Source of the DNA: Deinococcus arboris
GTDB lineage: Bacteria > Deinococcota > Deinococci > Deinococcales > Deinococcaceae
Assembly (NCBI RefSeq): GCF_009755355.1
Contig: NZ_WQLB01000055.1
Span: 1-14,268 of the forward strand
Length of the DNA stretch: 14,268 bases
Direction: 5' to 3'
Shown piece by piece: positions 1-6,109 of this stretch. The notes beneath the pieces are model-generated. The model was given only the letters and a program-made list of their open reading frames with translations, was not told the DNA's origin and did no database searches. Numbering within the stretch: position 1 is the first letter of the stretch; every line of letters starts with the position of its first letter. A program made the position numbers and the translations under genes.

Positions 1-10
1 AACCTGAGCC

Positions 11-50
11 AAGAAAAAACCCGCCCTATTGACCGGGGCGGGCTTTTTTC
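11..50. terminator. Bidirectional rho-independent terminator
   Basis: CCCGCCC at 20-26 pairs with GGGCGGG at 36-42 around a 9-nt loop. An A-run (14-19) precedes the stem and a T-run (44-49) follows it, so the hairpin is followed by a U-tract on either strand. It lies 8 bp past the stop codon of the minus-strand protease gene and should end that transcript. A plus-strand gene left of the window may use it too. Confidence 0.85.
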
Positions 51-57
51 TTTTAAC

Positions 58-1662
58 TTATGGGCAGGCGCTCAGGATGGCGGGCGGCAGCGGGAGCTGC
101 CCCGGCGTGTTCAGCAGTGGCAGCAGCGGCACACCAGCGCGGCAGCTCATCCAGTTGGCCAGGACGCCGCTGACGACAGGCGCGGCAAAGCTGCTGCCGA
201 AGTAGGGCAGGCCGCCCATCCAGAATTCGCCGGGCGCCTGCACGCTGGGTGGCAGAGTCGTCACGCCAGGATTGCCCACGCCCCGGTTATAGGTCGCCAT
301 CTGTTTCGTGGCGATATCCCAGCCAGCCACGCTGTAGAGCATGGTGCCAGCGGGCCGCGCAGCAGCCAGCTGGAACTCACTGCTCCAGTCAGCTGGAAAG
401 TGATGGCAGCGGTCACCCTTGACCAGCCCAGCGCAGTCGTCGCGGTTGCCGTAGGCCGCCGCAGTGGGTACCCCAGCCGCCGCCACCTCCCGCAAGGCCA
501 GTTGCAGGCCCACAGTGGGGTAAGCGCCGCCCACACTGAGATTGACCACATGCCGCCCGCCGCGTTTGGCTTCAGCGGCCACGGCGCACAGGGCCTGCGC
601 GGTTTTAAGGGTCGAGCAATGGCCGTCGCGGTCGCACACCGGCTTGTAGCTGATGGCCGCATTGGGAGCCAGAGTGCCTGCAATCATGCCCGCCACGCTG
701 CCGTGATACGGGCGGCCCTTGTAAATCTCGTTGTAGTAGTTGACCGGCTCGGCCATGACGAAGGGGTCGGCGCGGCTTGGACCGCTGGCAGTGTCGAGAA
801 TGTGGATGGTCACGCCCTTGCCGTTGCCGCCTTTGAAGTTCATGACCTTACCGAGGATGGTGGTTGAGGATTCGTTTTTGAAGGGTGTGGCGGATTGGTC
901 GGGATGACCTACAGTTGTAGGGTCTATCTGCATTTCCGGACCGAATAACAACCCCAGTAAGCTCAGCACCTGTCCAGTGGGTAGCCCTGCTGTAGGAAAC
1001 TCCCCAGCCACCAAGGAGCAGAGAGGAGCATTCGTGGCCGCAGGGACAGTCTTCGCCAGCGTAGAGAGGTCAAGCGTTTGCATGGCAGGCACAGCCAGAA
1101 CATTCGGGTTTAGCGTTCCGACCGCTCCAGGGTTTCCTGCGCCTCCGGTTCTCGCCGTCAGAGGTGTGAAGGACGGCGGCTTAAGCACCGCCAGACGTTC
1201 AATGACCGCCCTCACAGCCTGGGGACAGGATTTCTGGCAGGTTTCAAAAAGACGACGCAATCGCATTTCGTACTCACGCTGCACTGTATTCACCGCAGCG
1301 GGGCGAACGTAGGCCACCACATTCTGCGCCGCCGCCTCGGTTGGCAAGACATTTAACACCAGCGCGCTTTTTTCCACTGGCCCCTGAAAGCCGACGAACT
1401 GCGGCCCACCCGCTGCGGTCTTAGGCACCTGAAAGGCCAGCCAGCCTGACGCCACGTCGCGGGTGTATGACGTGGCCTGCCCACCCACCCAGATCCGCCC
1501 TTGCGTCCCTAGATTGGCTGCCCCCACCAACCACGCCGTTTCGCCTGGTGCCGCTGCCGCCGGGAATAACCGTAGGGTATTGGCCGCTGTCACGTTCTGG
1601 GCGCCCGCCGTTAGCATTCCTGCGGCGGCGCACACCGCCAACACTTTTCCTCGTCTTTTCAT
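58..1662 (-). CDS. Secreted subtilisin-family (S8) serine protease
   Basis: This 534-aa precursor is predicted to be an exported endopeptidase. Residues 1-~27 form a signal peptide: basic MKRRGK, a hydrophobic core, then small residues for signal peptidase I. Residues ~30-105 look like an all-beta IPT/TIG-type domain (PG...WLVG...GG pattern). A linker (~110-270) contains a CQKSC element. The catalytic domain follows, with Asp290 in HILDTASG, His320 in YHGSVAG, oxyanion Asn406 in AYGN and Ser491 in GSSFAAP. Many cysteines, among them CDRDGHC, suggest disulfides in an extracellular enzyme. The start was chosen because GGAGG lies 5 nt upstream and the signal peptide begins there; the frame is open further upstream but without export features. 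The gene follows the regulator by 64 bp on the same strand and is probably cotranscribed. A stretch around 840-960 is only about 50% G+C. The substrate is unknown. Confidence 0.93.
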   Translation of the reverse strand: MKRRGKVLAVCAAAGMLTAGAQNVTAANTLRLFPAAAAPGETAWLVGAANLGTQGRIWVGGQATSYTRDVASGWLAFQVPKTAAGGPQFVGFQGPVEKSALVLNVLPTEAAAQNVVAYVRPAAVNTVQREYEMRLRRLFETCQKSCPQAVRAVIERLAVLKPPSFTPLTARTGGAGNPGAVGTLNPNVLAVPAMQTLDLSTLAKTVPAATNAPLCSLVAGEFPTAGLPTGQVLSLLGLLFGPEMQIDPTTVGHPDQSATPFKNESSTTILGKVMNFKGGNGKGVTIHILDTASGPSRADPFVMAEPVNYYNEIYKGRPYHGSVAGMIAGTLAPNAAISYKPVCDRDGHCSTLKTAQALCAVAAEAKRGGRHVVNLSVGGAYPTVGLQLALREVAAAGVPTAAAYGNRDDCAGLVKGDRCHHFPADWSSEFQLAAARPAGTMLYSVAGWDIATKQMATYNRGVGNPGVTTLPPSVQAPGEFWMGGLPYFGSSFAAPVVSGVLANWMSCRAGVPLLPLLNTPGQLPLPPAILSACP

Positions 1663-1667
1663 GCCAA

Positions 1668-1672
1668 CCTCC
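1668..1672 (-). promoter_or_regulatory. Ribosome binding site of the protease gene
   Basis: GGAGG on the minus strand, 5 nt before the ATG at 1662. It decides the start of the protease. It also contrasts with most other genes here, which lack such a site, and so fits a second gene in an operon. Confidence 0.8.
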
Positions 1673-1726
1673 GGTGTACAGCGTGCCCGCCATGGCATGA
1701 CCGGGCCATGATTGGTGCTGTCCATT

Positions 1727-4117
1727 TCATGACTGCAACGTTGAAGCCGGAGGAGAAGCACTGAGCTGGGCATTCCGGCGAATCTGAGCCACCAATTCCT
1801 GATGCCCAGCCTGTTCCAGCATTTTCAAAGAATCTTCAAAGGCGCTCAGATCGCCTTCTATCTCACTAAGGTTGCTCAGAACAACACCTAAATGCCTCAA
1901 GTTGCCACTGCCTTTAAGGTAGCCAACAGCACGCTGATAATGCTCGACAGCAATTTTAAGACGGCCAGACTGGTGAAAAGCCACTCCCAGGTTAATGTGA
2001 ACCCCCGCCAGACCAGCATAATCGCCAGCCGTTTTCAAATCCTGGAGTGCATCAAGCATGACTGTTTCAGCAATTTGATACTGGGACGCTTCCTGTAGAA
2101 CCTGAGAATAATTCACGAGAGCGAGCCCTCGAACGCTGGGCATGCCATTTGTCGAAGCGAGAACTGCGCGGAACGCCTCCTGTGGCTCTGCTCCCAGCTT
2201 TACCCGCACCCGTGCCACCATCACCAACTCCGCCAGTTCCCGCTCCTCATCTCCATTGACTTGCCACAAATCAGCAGCAATCTGACTATGGCGCCGGGCT
2301 TCTGCCCACTGCTCACGAATCCGGGCCGCATGAGCCTTCACGCTCGCCGCATGCGCCGCCTCCGGCCCACTCCCCCCGATCTGCCCCGCCAGCGCCACCG
2401 CTTCTTCTGCTCGACCTAACCGCACCAGGGTCGTAGCGCGCACGGCCAGGGCTTCGGGTGTGCCCTGCGCCTGCTCGGATAGAGATTTGAGGCGGGTGTG
2501 GGCATCGTTGTACCTCCCCACGCCAATCAGCGCCCAGGCGTGAGGCACGGCCAGGCTGGCCACATCGGCCAGGGTGTCTAGCAGCGCAGCGGCGGGACCG
2601 GGATAACCGCGCTTCAGCAGCGTCTGGGCACGCAGGCGGGCCGCACAGGCGGCGCGGGCCTCGTCGTGGTCTTCCCAGAGGTCACGGGCCTGCTCGTAAT
2701 GGGGCCAGGCGTCGGCTTCGGGCAGAGCGCGGCCCAGTTTCAGGTGCAGCAGTGCGGCGTGAACCTGCACCTGATTCAGGTGGTCCCGGGTGGCGGCAGC
2801 GGCGTAGACGCGCCCGGCCTCGCTCGTGAGCCCCTCGGTGGTGAGAAAGGACAGGGTGCGGGCAAAGTCGTCGGCAGTCAGGCCCAGGGCGGCGCGGGTG
2901 GCGCGCAGGTTGGGCTGATCTTGCAGCGCCAGCAGCAGAAAGGTGTCGCGGACCGGCGCCGGGTAAGCCCGCACCCGCGCCCCCAGTCGCAGGTCCAGCG
3001 GCTGTCCCCGCAGCGCTGCGCCCACCAGCGCCGGGTGGCCGTCAGTCTGGGCATACAGGTCGGCGTTTGCCAGCTCGTCGGGGGTCAGCGGCGCCAGTTT
3101 CAAGTGGGCGTCCACATCAAAGGGGGGGTGCAGGCGCCCCGTCACCACCAGCAGGGCGCCGGGGCGGGTACGCGCCGCCTGGGCCAGGACCGCGCGGGTG
3201 GCCTCGTCGGTGCCTTCCCAGCCGTCTATGGCCAGCTTCAGGTGCGGGTCGCGCAGTGGCAGCGCGGCGGCGTGGGCGCCTCCTGGTGGCGCGGCCCCCA
3301 GCGGGGCCAGCGTCCCGTACGGCAGGTCCAGCCGCCCCGGCAACACCGTCCAGCCGCCGCTGCGGGCCAGGGCCTCCAGAAGCGCCGTTTTGCCCATCCC
3401 TGCGTGTCCGCTGACCCAGACAAACTGGCCGGGCGTCAGGGCGCTCAGGGCCGCCAGTTCCGAGCTGCGGCCCACGAAAGGCGCGCTGCTGGTCTGCGGC
3501 GCGGCGTCCAGGTCCAGCCCCAGGGTGCGGGCGTCGCGCTCCACCTGGGTCGCCAGCGGGTGCCCGGCCAGGGTCAGCAGGTGATGCAGCCGGGGCAGGT
3601 CCAGTTCATCGGCGGGGGGGGCGCCGGCCAGGATCAGGGCGTGGGCGGCGTGGTCCCCAGCCGCCTCACGCTGTCCGTGGGCAGCGGCCTGTGCGCCCAG
3701 GGTCAGCAGGGCGCCGCGCACCTCCAGCGCCAGGGCCTCGCGGGTGTCATACACCCATTCCTCTAGGTCGGCGCCCAGCGGAATGCCCAGGCCGTCCAGA
3801 AAAGGGCCGGCATACAGGGCGGCGGCCTCGGCGGCCCGACCCCGGCGCGTGGCGTCGCGCAGCAGGGCAGCGTCGCAGGCCATGCCTGCCACCACGCGGG
3901 GGCCATCTTCGGCTAGAGCACCGGCCAGGCCGCGCAGATGCACCAGATGCTGCGCCAGCGAGTTCATGGGATTAGCGGCCTCGGGCCAGAACAGTTCGGC
4001 CAGACGCCGCCGGGGCTGCGGGCCCTCTATACACAGGTAAGCCAGCAGCAGCAGCACCTTTTCCCGCCGGAAGGTCACGCCTTCCACGGACAGGCCCCCT
4101 AATGTCCGTAGGGTCAT
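1727..4117 (-). CDS. SARP/BTAD-type regulator with AAA ATPase and TPR-like C-terminus
   Basis: This 796-aa protein is probably a cytoplasmic ATP-dependent transcriptional activator. Residues 1-~85 resemble the DNA-binding domain of SARP regulators (start MTLRTLGGL, then RRRLAELFWP and a segment with the usual asparagine plus LVHLR). Residues ~90-200 fit the bacterial transcriptional activator domain (LYAGPFLDG, EEWV). An ATPase domain begins at the FVGRSSEL motif (~214). Its Walker A is GHAGMGKT at 237-244 and a weak Walker B lies near LAIDGW (~295-300). Residues ~465-770 are helical repeats of TPR type (ALLHLKLGRAL, INLGVAFHQSGR). The ATG at 4117 was chosen because the domain begins there and a promoter-like box lies 6 nt upstream. 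The longer frame to 4672 runs antisense through the cyclase gene and has no domain. The protease gene follows 64 bp downstream and is a natural target. The last ~190 codons are far lower in G+C than the rest. Confidence 0.85.
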   Translation of the reverse strand: MTLRTLGGLSVEGVTFRREKVLLLLAYLCIEGPQPRRRLAELFWPEAANPMNSLAQHLVHLRGLAGALAEDGPRVVAGMACDAALLRDATRRGRAAEAAALYAGPFLDGLGIPLGADLEEWVYDTREALALEVRGALLTLGAQAAAHGQREAAGDHAAHALILAGAPPADELDLPRLHHLLTLAGHPLATQVERDARTLGLDLDAAPQTSSAPFVGRSSELAALSALTPGQFVWVSGHAGMGKTALLEALARSGGWTVLPGRLDLPYGTLAPLGAAPPGGAHAAALPLRDPHLKLAIDGWEGTDEATRAVLAQAARTRPGALLVVTGRLHPPFDVDAHLKLAPLTPDELANADLYAQTDGHPALVGAALRGQPLDLRLGARVRAYPAPVRDTFLLLALQDQPNLRATRAALGLTADDFARTLSFLTTEGLTSEAGRVYAAAATRDHLNQVQVHAALLHLKLGRALPEADAWPHYEQARDLWEDHDEARAACAARLRAQTLLKRGYPGPAAALLDTLADVASLAVPHAWALIGVGRYNDAHTRLKSLSEQAQGTPEALAVRATTLVRLGRAEEAVALAGQIGGSGPEAAHAASVKAHAARIREQWAEARRHSQIAADLWQVNGDEERELAELVMVARVRVKLGAEPQEAFRAVLASTNGMPSVRGLALVNYSQVLQEASQYQIAETVMLDALQDLKTAGDYAGLAGVHINLGVAFHQSGRLKIAVEHYQRAVGYLKGSGNLRHLGVVLSNLSEIEGDLSAFEDSLKMLEQAGHQELVAQIRRNAQLSASPPASTLQS

Positions 4118-4123
4118 ACCGCT

Positions 4124-4153
4124 ATTGTCCGGCTTTTGTGGGCCAGGCCACAA
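4124..4153 (-). promoter_or_regulatory. Candidate leaderless promoter of the regulator
   Basis: On the minus strand, TTGTGG (4153-4148), an 18-bp spacer and GACAAT (4129-4124) lead to the ATG at 4117 after 6 nt. No Shine-Dalgarno sequence is visible. The -10 deviates from TANNNT in its first base, so this is a moderate match. Confidence 0.4.
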
Positions 4154-4183
4154 GAGGCGCGCACCCAAAGCCCGGACTCCCGG

Positions 4184-4189
4184 TATGGT
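4184..4189 (+). promoter_or_regulatory. -10 box of the cyclase gene (leaderless)
   Basis: TATGGT ends 6 nt before the ATG at 4196, which places transcription start at or near the start codon. No clear -35 and no ribosome binding site were seen. It shares a 78-bp divergent spacer with the regulator promoter. Confidence 0.5.
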
Positions 4190-4195
4190 GGCGGC

Positions 4196-4852
4196 ATGCT
4201 GACCTTTCCGCATGACCTCTCGCGCCGCCTGACCCCAGGCCATCCCAACTGGCCGGGCGACGCGCCCTTCCGCGTGAATGCGGGGGCGCGCATGGCCGCC
4301 GGCGATACGGTCAACACGGGCGAACTGTGCACCAGCACGCACACCGGCACCCATGTGGACGCGCCGTGGCACTACGACGACGCCGGGGCGCGGCTGGACG
4401 AGGTGCCACTGACCCTGTACCTCGGCCGCTGCCAGGTGCTGACCGTGTCTGGCCCGCTGGTAGGGGCGAGCGTGCTGGACGCCCTGCCGGCGACCCTGCC
4501 CCCCCGACTGCTGCTGCACAGCGGGGAACCGGCACACTGGGACGTCTTTCCCGAAGACTTCGCCGCCCTCTCCCCTGCGTTTGTGCAGGCGGCGGCGGCG
4601 CGTGGGGTGCGCCTGCTGGGCACCGACGCACCCAGTGTGGACCCCCTGACGAGCAAGACGCTGGACGCCCACGCCGCCTGCCGGGACGCTGGCGTCTTCA
4701 TTCTGGAAGGGCTGAATCTGAGTGGCGTACCCGACGGCGAGTACGACCTCGTGTGCTTGCCGCTGCCACTGGTGGGCGTGGACGGCGCCCCAGCGCGGGC
4801 CATCCTACTGGCCGCCGGGTCGGTGCCCGACGCCCTGGCACTTAGCCGCTAA
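4196..4852 (+). CDS. kynB: Cyclase family protein, probable kynurenine formamidase
   Basis: A 218-aa metal-dependent hydrolase of the cyclase family (PF04199). KynB members hydrolyse N-formylkynurenine to kynurenine and formate in tryptophan breakdown. The metal-binding HxGTHxDAPxH motif is complete: His49, His53, Asp55 and His59. A second pair, His159 (LDAHAACRD) and Glu171 (ILEGLNL), falls where KynB enzymes carry their remaining ligand and catalytic residues. The segment GTDAPSVDPLTSKTLDAH is typical of KynB rather than of distant cyclases. The start was chosen because TATGGT lies 6 nt before it and the protein is then the usual KynB length. Neither tryptophan dioxygenase nor kynureninase is in the window, so the substrate is inferred from sequence alone. 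The 3' end overlaps the convergent thioesterase gene by 11 nt. Confidence 0.85.
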   Translation: MLTFPHDLSRRLTPGHPNWPGDAPFRVNAGARMAAGDTVNTGELCTSTHTGTHVDAPWHYDDAGARLDEVPLTLYLGRCQVLTVSGPLVGASVLDALPATLPPRLLLHSGEPAHWDVFPEDFAALSPAFVQAAAARGVRLLGTDAPSVDPLTSKTLDAHAACRDAGVFILEGLNLSGVPDGEYDLVCLPLPLVGVDGAPARAILLAAGSVPDALALSR

Positions 4853-5315
4853 AGCCGAACGCCGCGCTGACCCCCGCCGGCGCCCGTTTGGGGCGGCCGC
4901 TGACTGGGTCGACCCACACCCATTCGGTCTGGCACTCGGCCAGGCGCACGCCTTCTGGCGGGTCGCCGGGATTGATGCGGTCCAAGGCGTAGGCGCGCAC
5001 GCTGCGCACGCCAGCGTGCCGGGTCAGGGCAGTGCGCACGCGCACCCGGTCGCCGAGCACGGCGGGACGGTGGTAATCAATGACGTGCTGACGGGCCACG
5101 GGCACCGCACCCGCCTCCAGCAGGGCCTGGGTGCCCATGCCCAGGTGCAGGGCGTGGTCGCGCGCCACCCGTTCGCACCAGGCCAGGTAAACGGTGTTAT
5201 TCACATGGGCCAGGTCGTCCAGGTCGCCAGCTTCCACCGTCAGCGTCAATTCAAAGCGCCGCAGAGCAGACAGGCTGTCCCACAGCACATCGGCGTCGGG
5301 AATCTGAAGTTTCAA
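4842..5315 (-). CDS. Hot-dog fold acyl-CoA thioesterase (4HBT family)
   Basis: A 157-aa cytoplasmic thioesterase of the 4-hydroxybenzoyl-CoA thioesterase/YbgC type, expected to hydrolyse an acyl-CoA or acyl-ACP; the natural acyl group cannot be told. The signature is DLAHVNNTVYLAWCE at ~34-48, with the probable catalytic Asp34 followed by His37 and a paired Asn. The rest has hot-dog strand pattern (RQHVIDYHRPAVLGDRVRV). There is no in-frame ATG near the N-terminus. The best start is TTG at 5315, which overlaps the TGA of the upstream gene as TTGA and has GGAG about 11 nt before it, pointing to translational coupling. A GTG at 5288 is the alternative. It is second in a two-gene unit behind the pterin dehydratase. 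Confidence 0.85.
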   Translation of the reverse strand: MKLQIPDADVLWDSLSALRRFELTLTVEAGDLDDLAHVNNTVYLAWCERVARDHALHLGMGTQALLEAGAVPVARQHVIDYHRPAVLGDRVRVRTALTRHAGVRSVRAYALDRINPGDPPEGVRLAECQTEWVWVDPVSGRPKRAPAGVSAAFGFSG

Positions 5316-5632
5316 GGGGCCGGCTGCTCCAGCAGGGCGTTCACGGCCTGGGCGCTCTCAAGGTCCAACTCAGTGACGCCGCCCGCGTCATGGGTAAAGA
5401 AGTTGACGCGTACATAGTGGTAGTGAATGTGAATGTCCGGGTGGTGGCCGCGCGCCTCGGCCTGCTCAGCCACACGCACCGCAAAGGCCACACCCTCCAT
5501 GAAGTTGGCAAAGGGCACGTCCCGGAACAGCTTGCCGCTGTCGCCCCACCAGCCTTCAGGCTTGCGGTCCAGAACGTCACCGTCCGTCAGTTTGCGGCTG
5601 GGATCATAGTTCATGCGGGGGTCGTACGCCAT
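5312..5632 (-). CDS. Pterin-4a-carbinolamine dehydratase (phhB/PCD family)
   Basis: A 106-aa enzyme that dehydrates 4a-hydroxytetrahydrobiopterin, recycling the pterin cofactor of aromatic amino acid hydroxylases; some relatives serve molybdopterin or have only a moonlighting role. The core motif is visible: GHHPDI with His63, His64 and Pro65, then HYVRVNFFTHDAGG with His81, and DLESAQAVNAL. GWWGDSGKLFR near 27-37 is also typical. The ATG at 5632 gives a normal family length and has TAGCAT 7 nt upstream (5640-5645). An in-frame ATG at 5716 would add 28 residues without conserved features, but it has TAAAAT 7 nt before it, so the longer form is not excluded. ATG at 5614 is a third option. No aromatic hydroxylase gene lies in the window. 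The stop overlaps the thioesterase TTG start. Confidence 0.88.
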   Translation of the reverse strand: MAYDPRMNYDPSRKLTDGDVLDRKPEGWWGDSGKLFRDVPFANFMEGVAFAVRVAEQAEARGHHPDIHIHYHYVRVNFFTHDAGGVTELDLESAQAVNALLEQPAP

Positions 5633-5639
5633 AGCGGGC

Positions 5640-5645
5640 ATGCTA
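5640..5645 (-). promoter_or_regulatory. -10-like box of the pterin dehydratase gene
   Basis: TAGCAT on the minus strand lies 7 nt before the ATG at 5632, the distance seen at other leaderless genes here. No -35 is evident, and a competing box exists at 5724-5729, so only one of the two may be real. Confidence 0.35.
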
Positions 5646-5723
5646 GGCGCAAGTGGCGTCCAGGGGACCGGAGGCGGGACGCGGTGCAGCCGAAACCACC
5701 CCTCGATACTCAACATAACTCAC

Positions 5724-5751
5724 ATTTTATGAAGGTTTCTTCATGTAAGAT
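5724..5751. promoter_or_regulatory. Divergent -10 boxes flanking an inverted repeat (possible operator)
   Basis: On the minus strand TAAAAT (5729-5724) lies 7 nt before an in-frame ATG of the pterin dehydratase gene at 5716. On the plus strand TAAGAT (5746-5751) lies ahead of the 40-codon gene. Between and touching them is ATGAAG (5729-5734), GTTT, CTTCAT (5739-5744), a perfect 6-4-6 inverted repeat. A protein bound there would block both promoters. Neither -35 is convincing and no regulator is known, so the operator role is inferred from placement only. Confidence 0.4.
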
Positions 5752-5783
5752 CAGAAGAACATCAGCTTCAGGAGAGTGTGCCT

Positions 5784-5906
5784 ATGACTGCCCTACTGCG
5801 CCGTCTGTTTCCCCGCCGTTTCTCACGGCCTGCCCTGGCTGCCCCCCGCCCCGTCCGCGCCATCACGGAACTGGACCTGCTGCGTGCGCTGGGCTGCGAC
5901 GAGTAA
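5784..5906 (+). CDS. Small 40-aa protein of unknown function
   Basis: An ATG reading frame of 40 codons ending in TAA. It has AGGAGAG (5770-5776) 7 nt upstream, the clearest ribosome binding site on this strand, a -10-like TAAGAT 32 nt before the start, and a terminator 21 nt after the stop. The peptide starts MTALLRRLFPRRF, is rich in Arg and Pro over its first 26 residues, and ends in an acidic helix-like tail (ITELDLLRALGCDE). There is no membrane segment or obvious signal peptide. I do not recognise the family. Signals at both ends favour a true gene; the short length leaves doubt. Confidence 0.6.
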   Translation: MTALLRRLFPRRFSRPALAAPRPVRAITELDLLRALGCDE

Positions 5907-5926
5907 ACCGAACTTTTTTTAACCTG

Positions 5927-5962
5927 AAAGCCGACGGCGTAATCTAGCCCATCGGTTTTTTT
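5927..5962 (+). terminator. Rho-independent terminator after the small gene
   Basis: AAAGCCGA (5927-5934) pairs with TCGGTTTT (5952-5959), including one G-U pair, and two more G-C pairs lie inside after a mismatch. Seven T residues run from 5956 to 5962. The stem is imperfect but well placed between the small gene and mutS. The rest of the 203-nt gap up to mutS shows only the mutS promoter. Confidence 0.6.
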
Positions 5963-6096
5963 ATCGGCACCTCAACGGTGTACGGCGATGGCCGGAGAAA
6001 CCTTGTCAGCTCTGTCCCTGCTCTGACGCTTTCCCCTGCCAATACGCCGACCCTGCCAATCGTCGCCTGAGTCCTTTCTCCTGTTCAGTCCGGCGC

Positions 6097-6102
6097 TATC
6101 CT
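6097..6102 (+). promoter_or_regulatory. -10 box of mutS (leaderless)
   Basis: TATCCT lies 7 nt before the ATG at 6110; no ribosome binding site and no clear -35 were found. Confidence 0.5.
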
Positions 6103-6109
6103 GCCCAGA

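Noticed and set aside
2666..3766. Long plus-strand open frame (366 codons) opposite the regulator
   Set aside because: Its product is Gln/Gly/Val-rich low-complexity sequence without a domain, lying antisense to the recognisable BTAD and ATPase regions. It is a high-GC shadow.
1727..4117. STAND-type antiphage defence NTPase paired with a protease effector
   Set aside because: The N-terminus is a SARP/BTAD DNA-binding regulator and the protease has a signal peptide, so it would act outside the cell rather than as an intracellular defence effector.
4118..4672. N-terminal extension of the regulator to 4672
   Set aside because: The extra 185 codons lie antisense to the conserved cyclase gene and encode Arg/Gly/Gln-rich sequence with no domain.
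5727..5748. Radiation/desiccation response motif (RDRM) near the pterin dehydratase gene
   Set aside because: TTATG and a TAA-ended half are present, but the spacing and centre differ from the 17-bp RDRM palindrome TTATGTCATTGACATAA.
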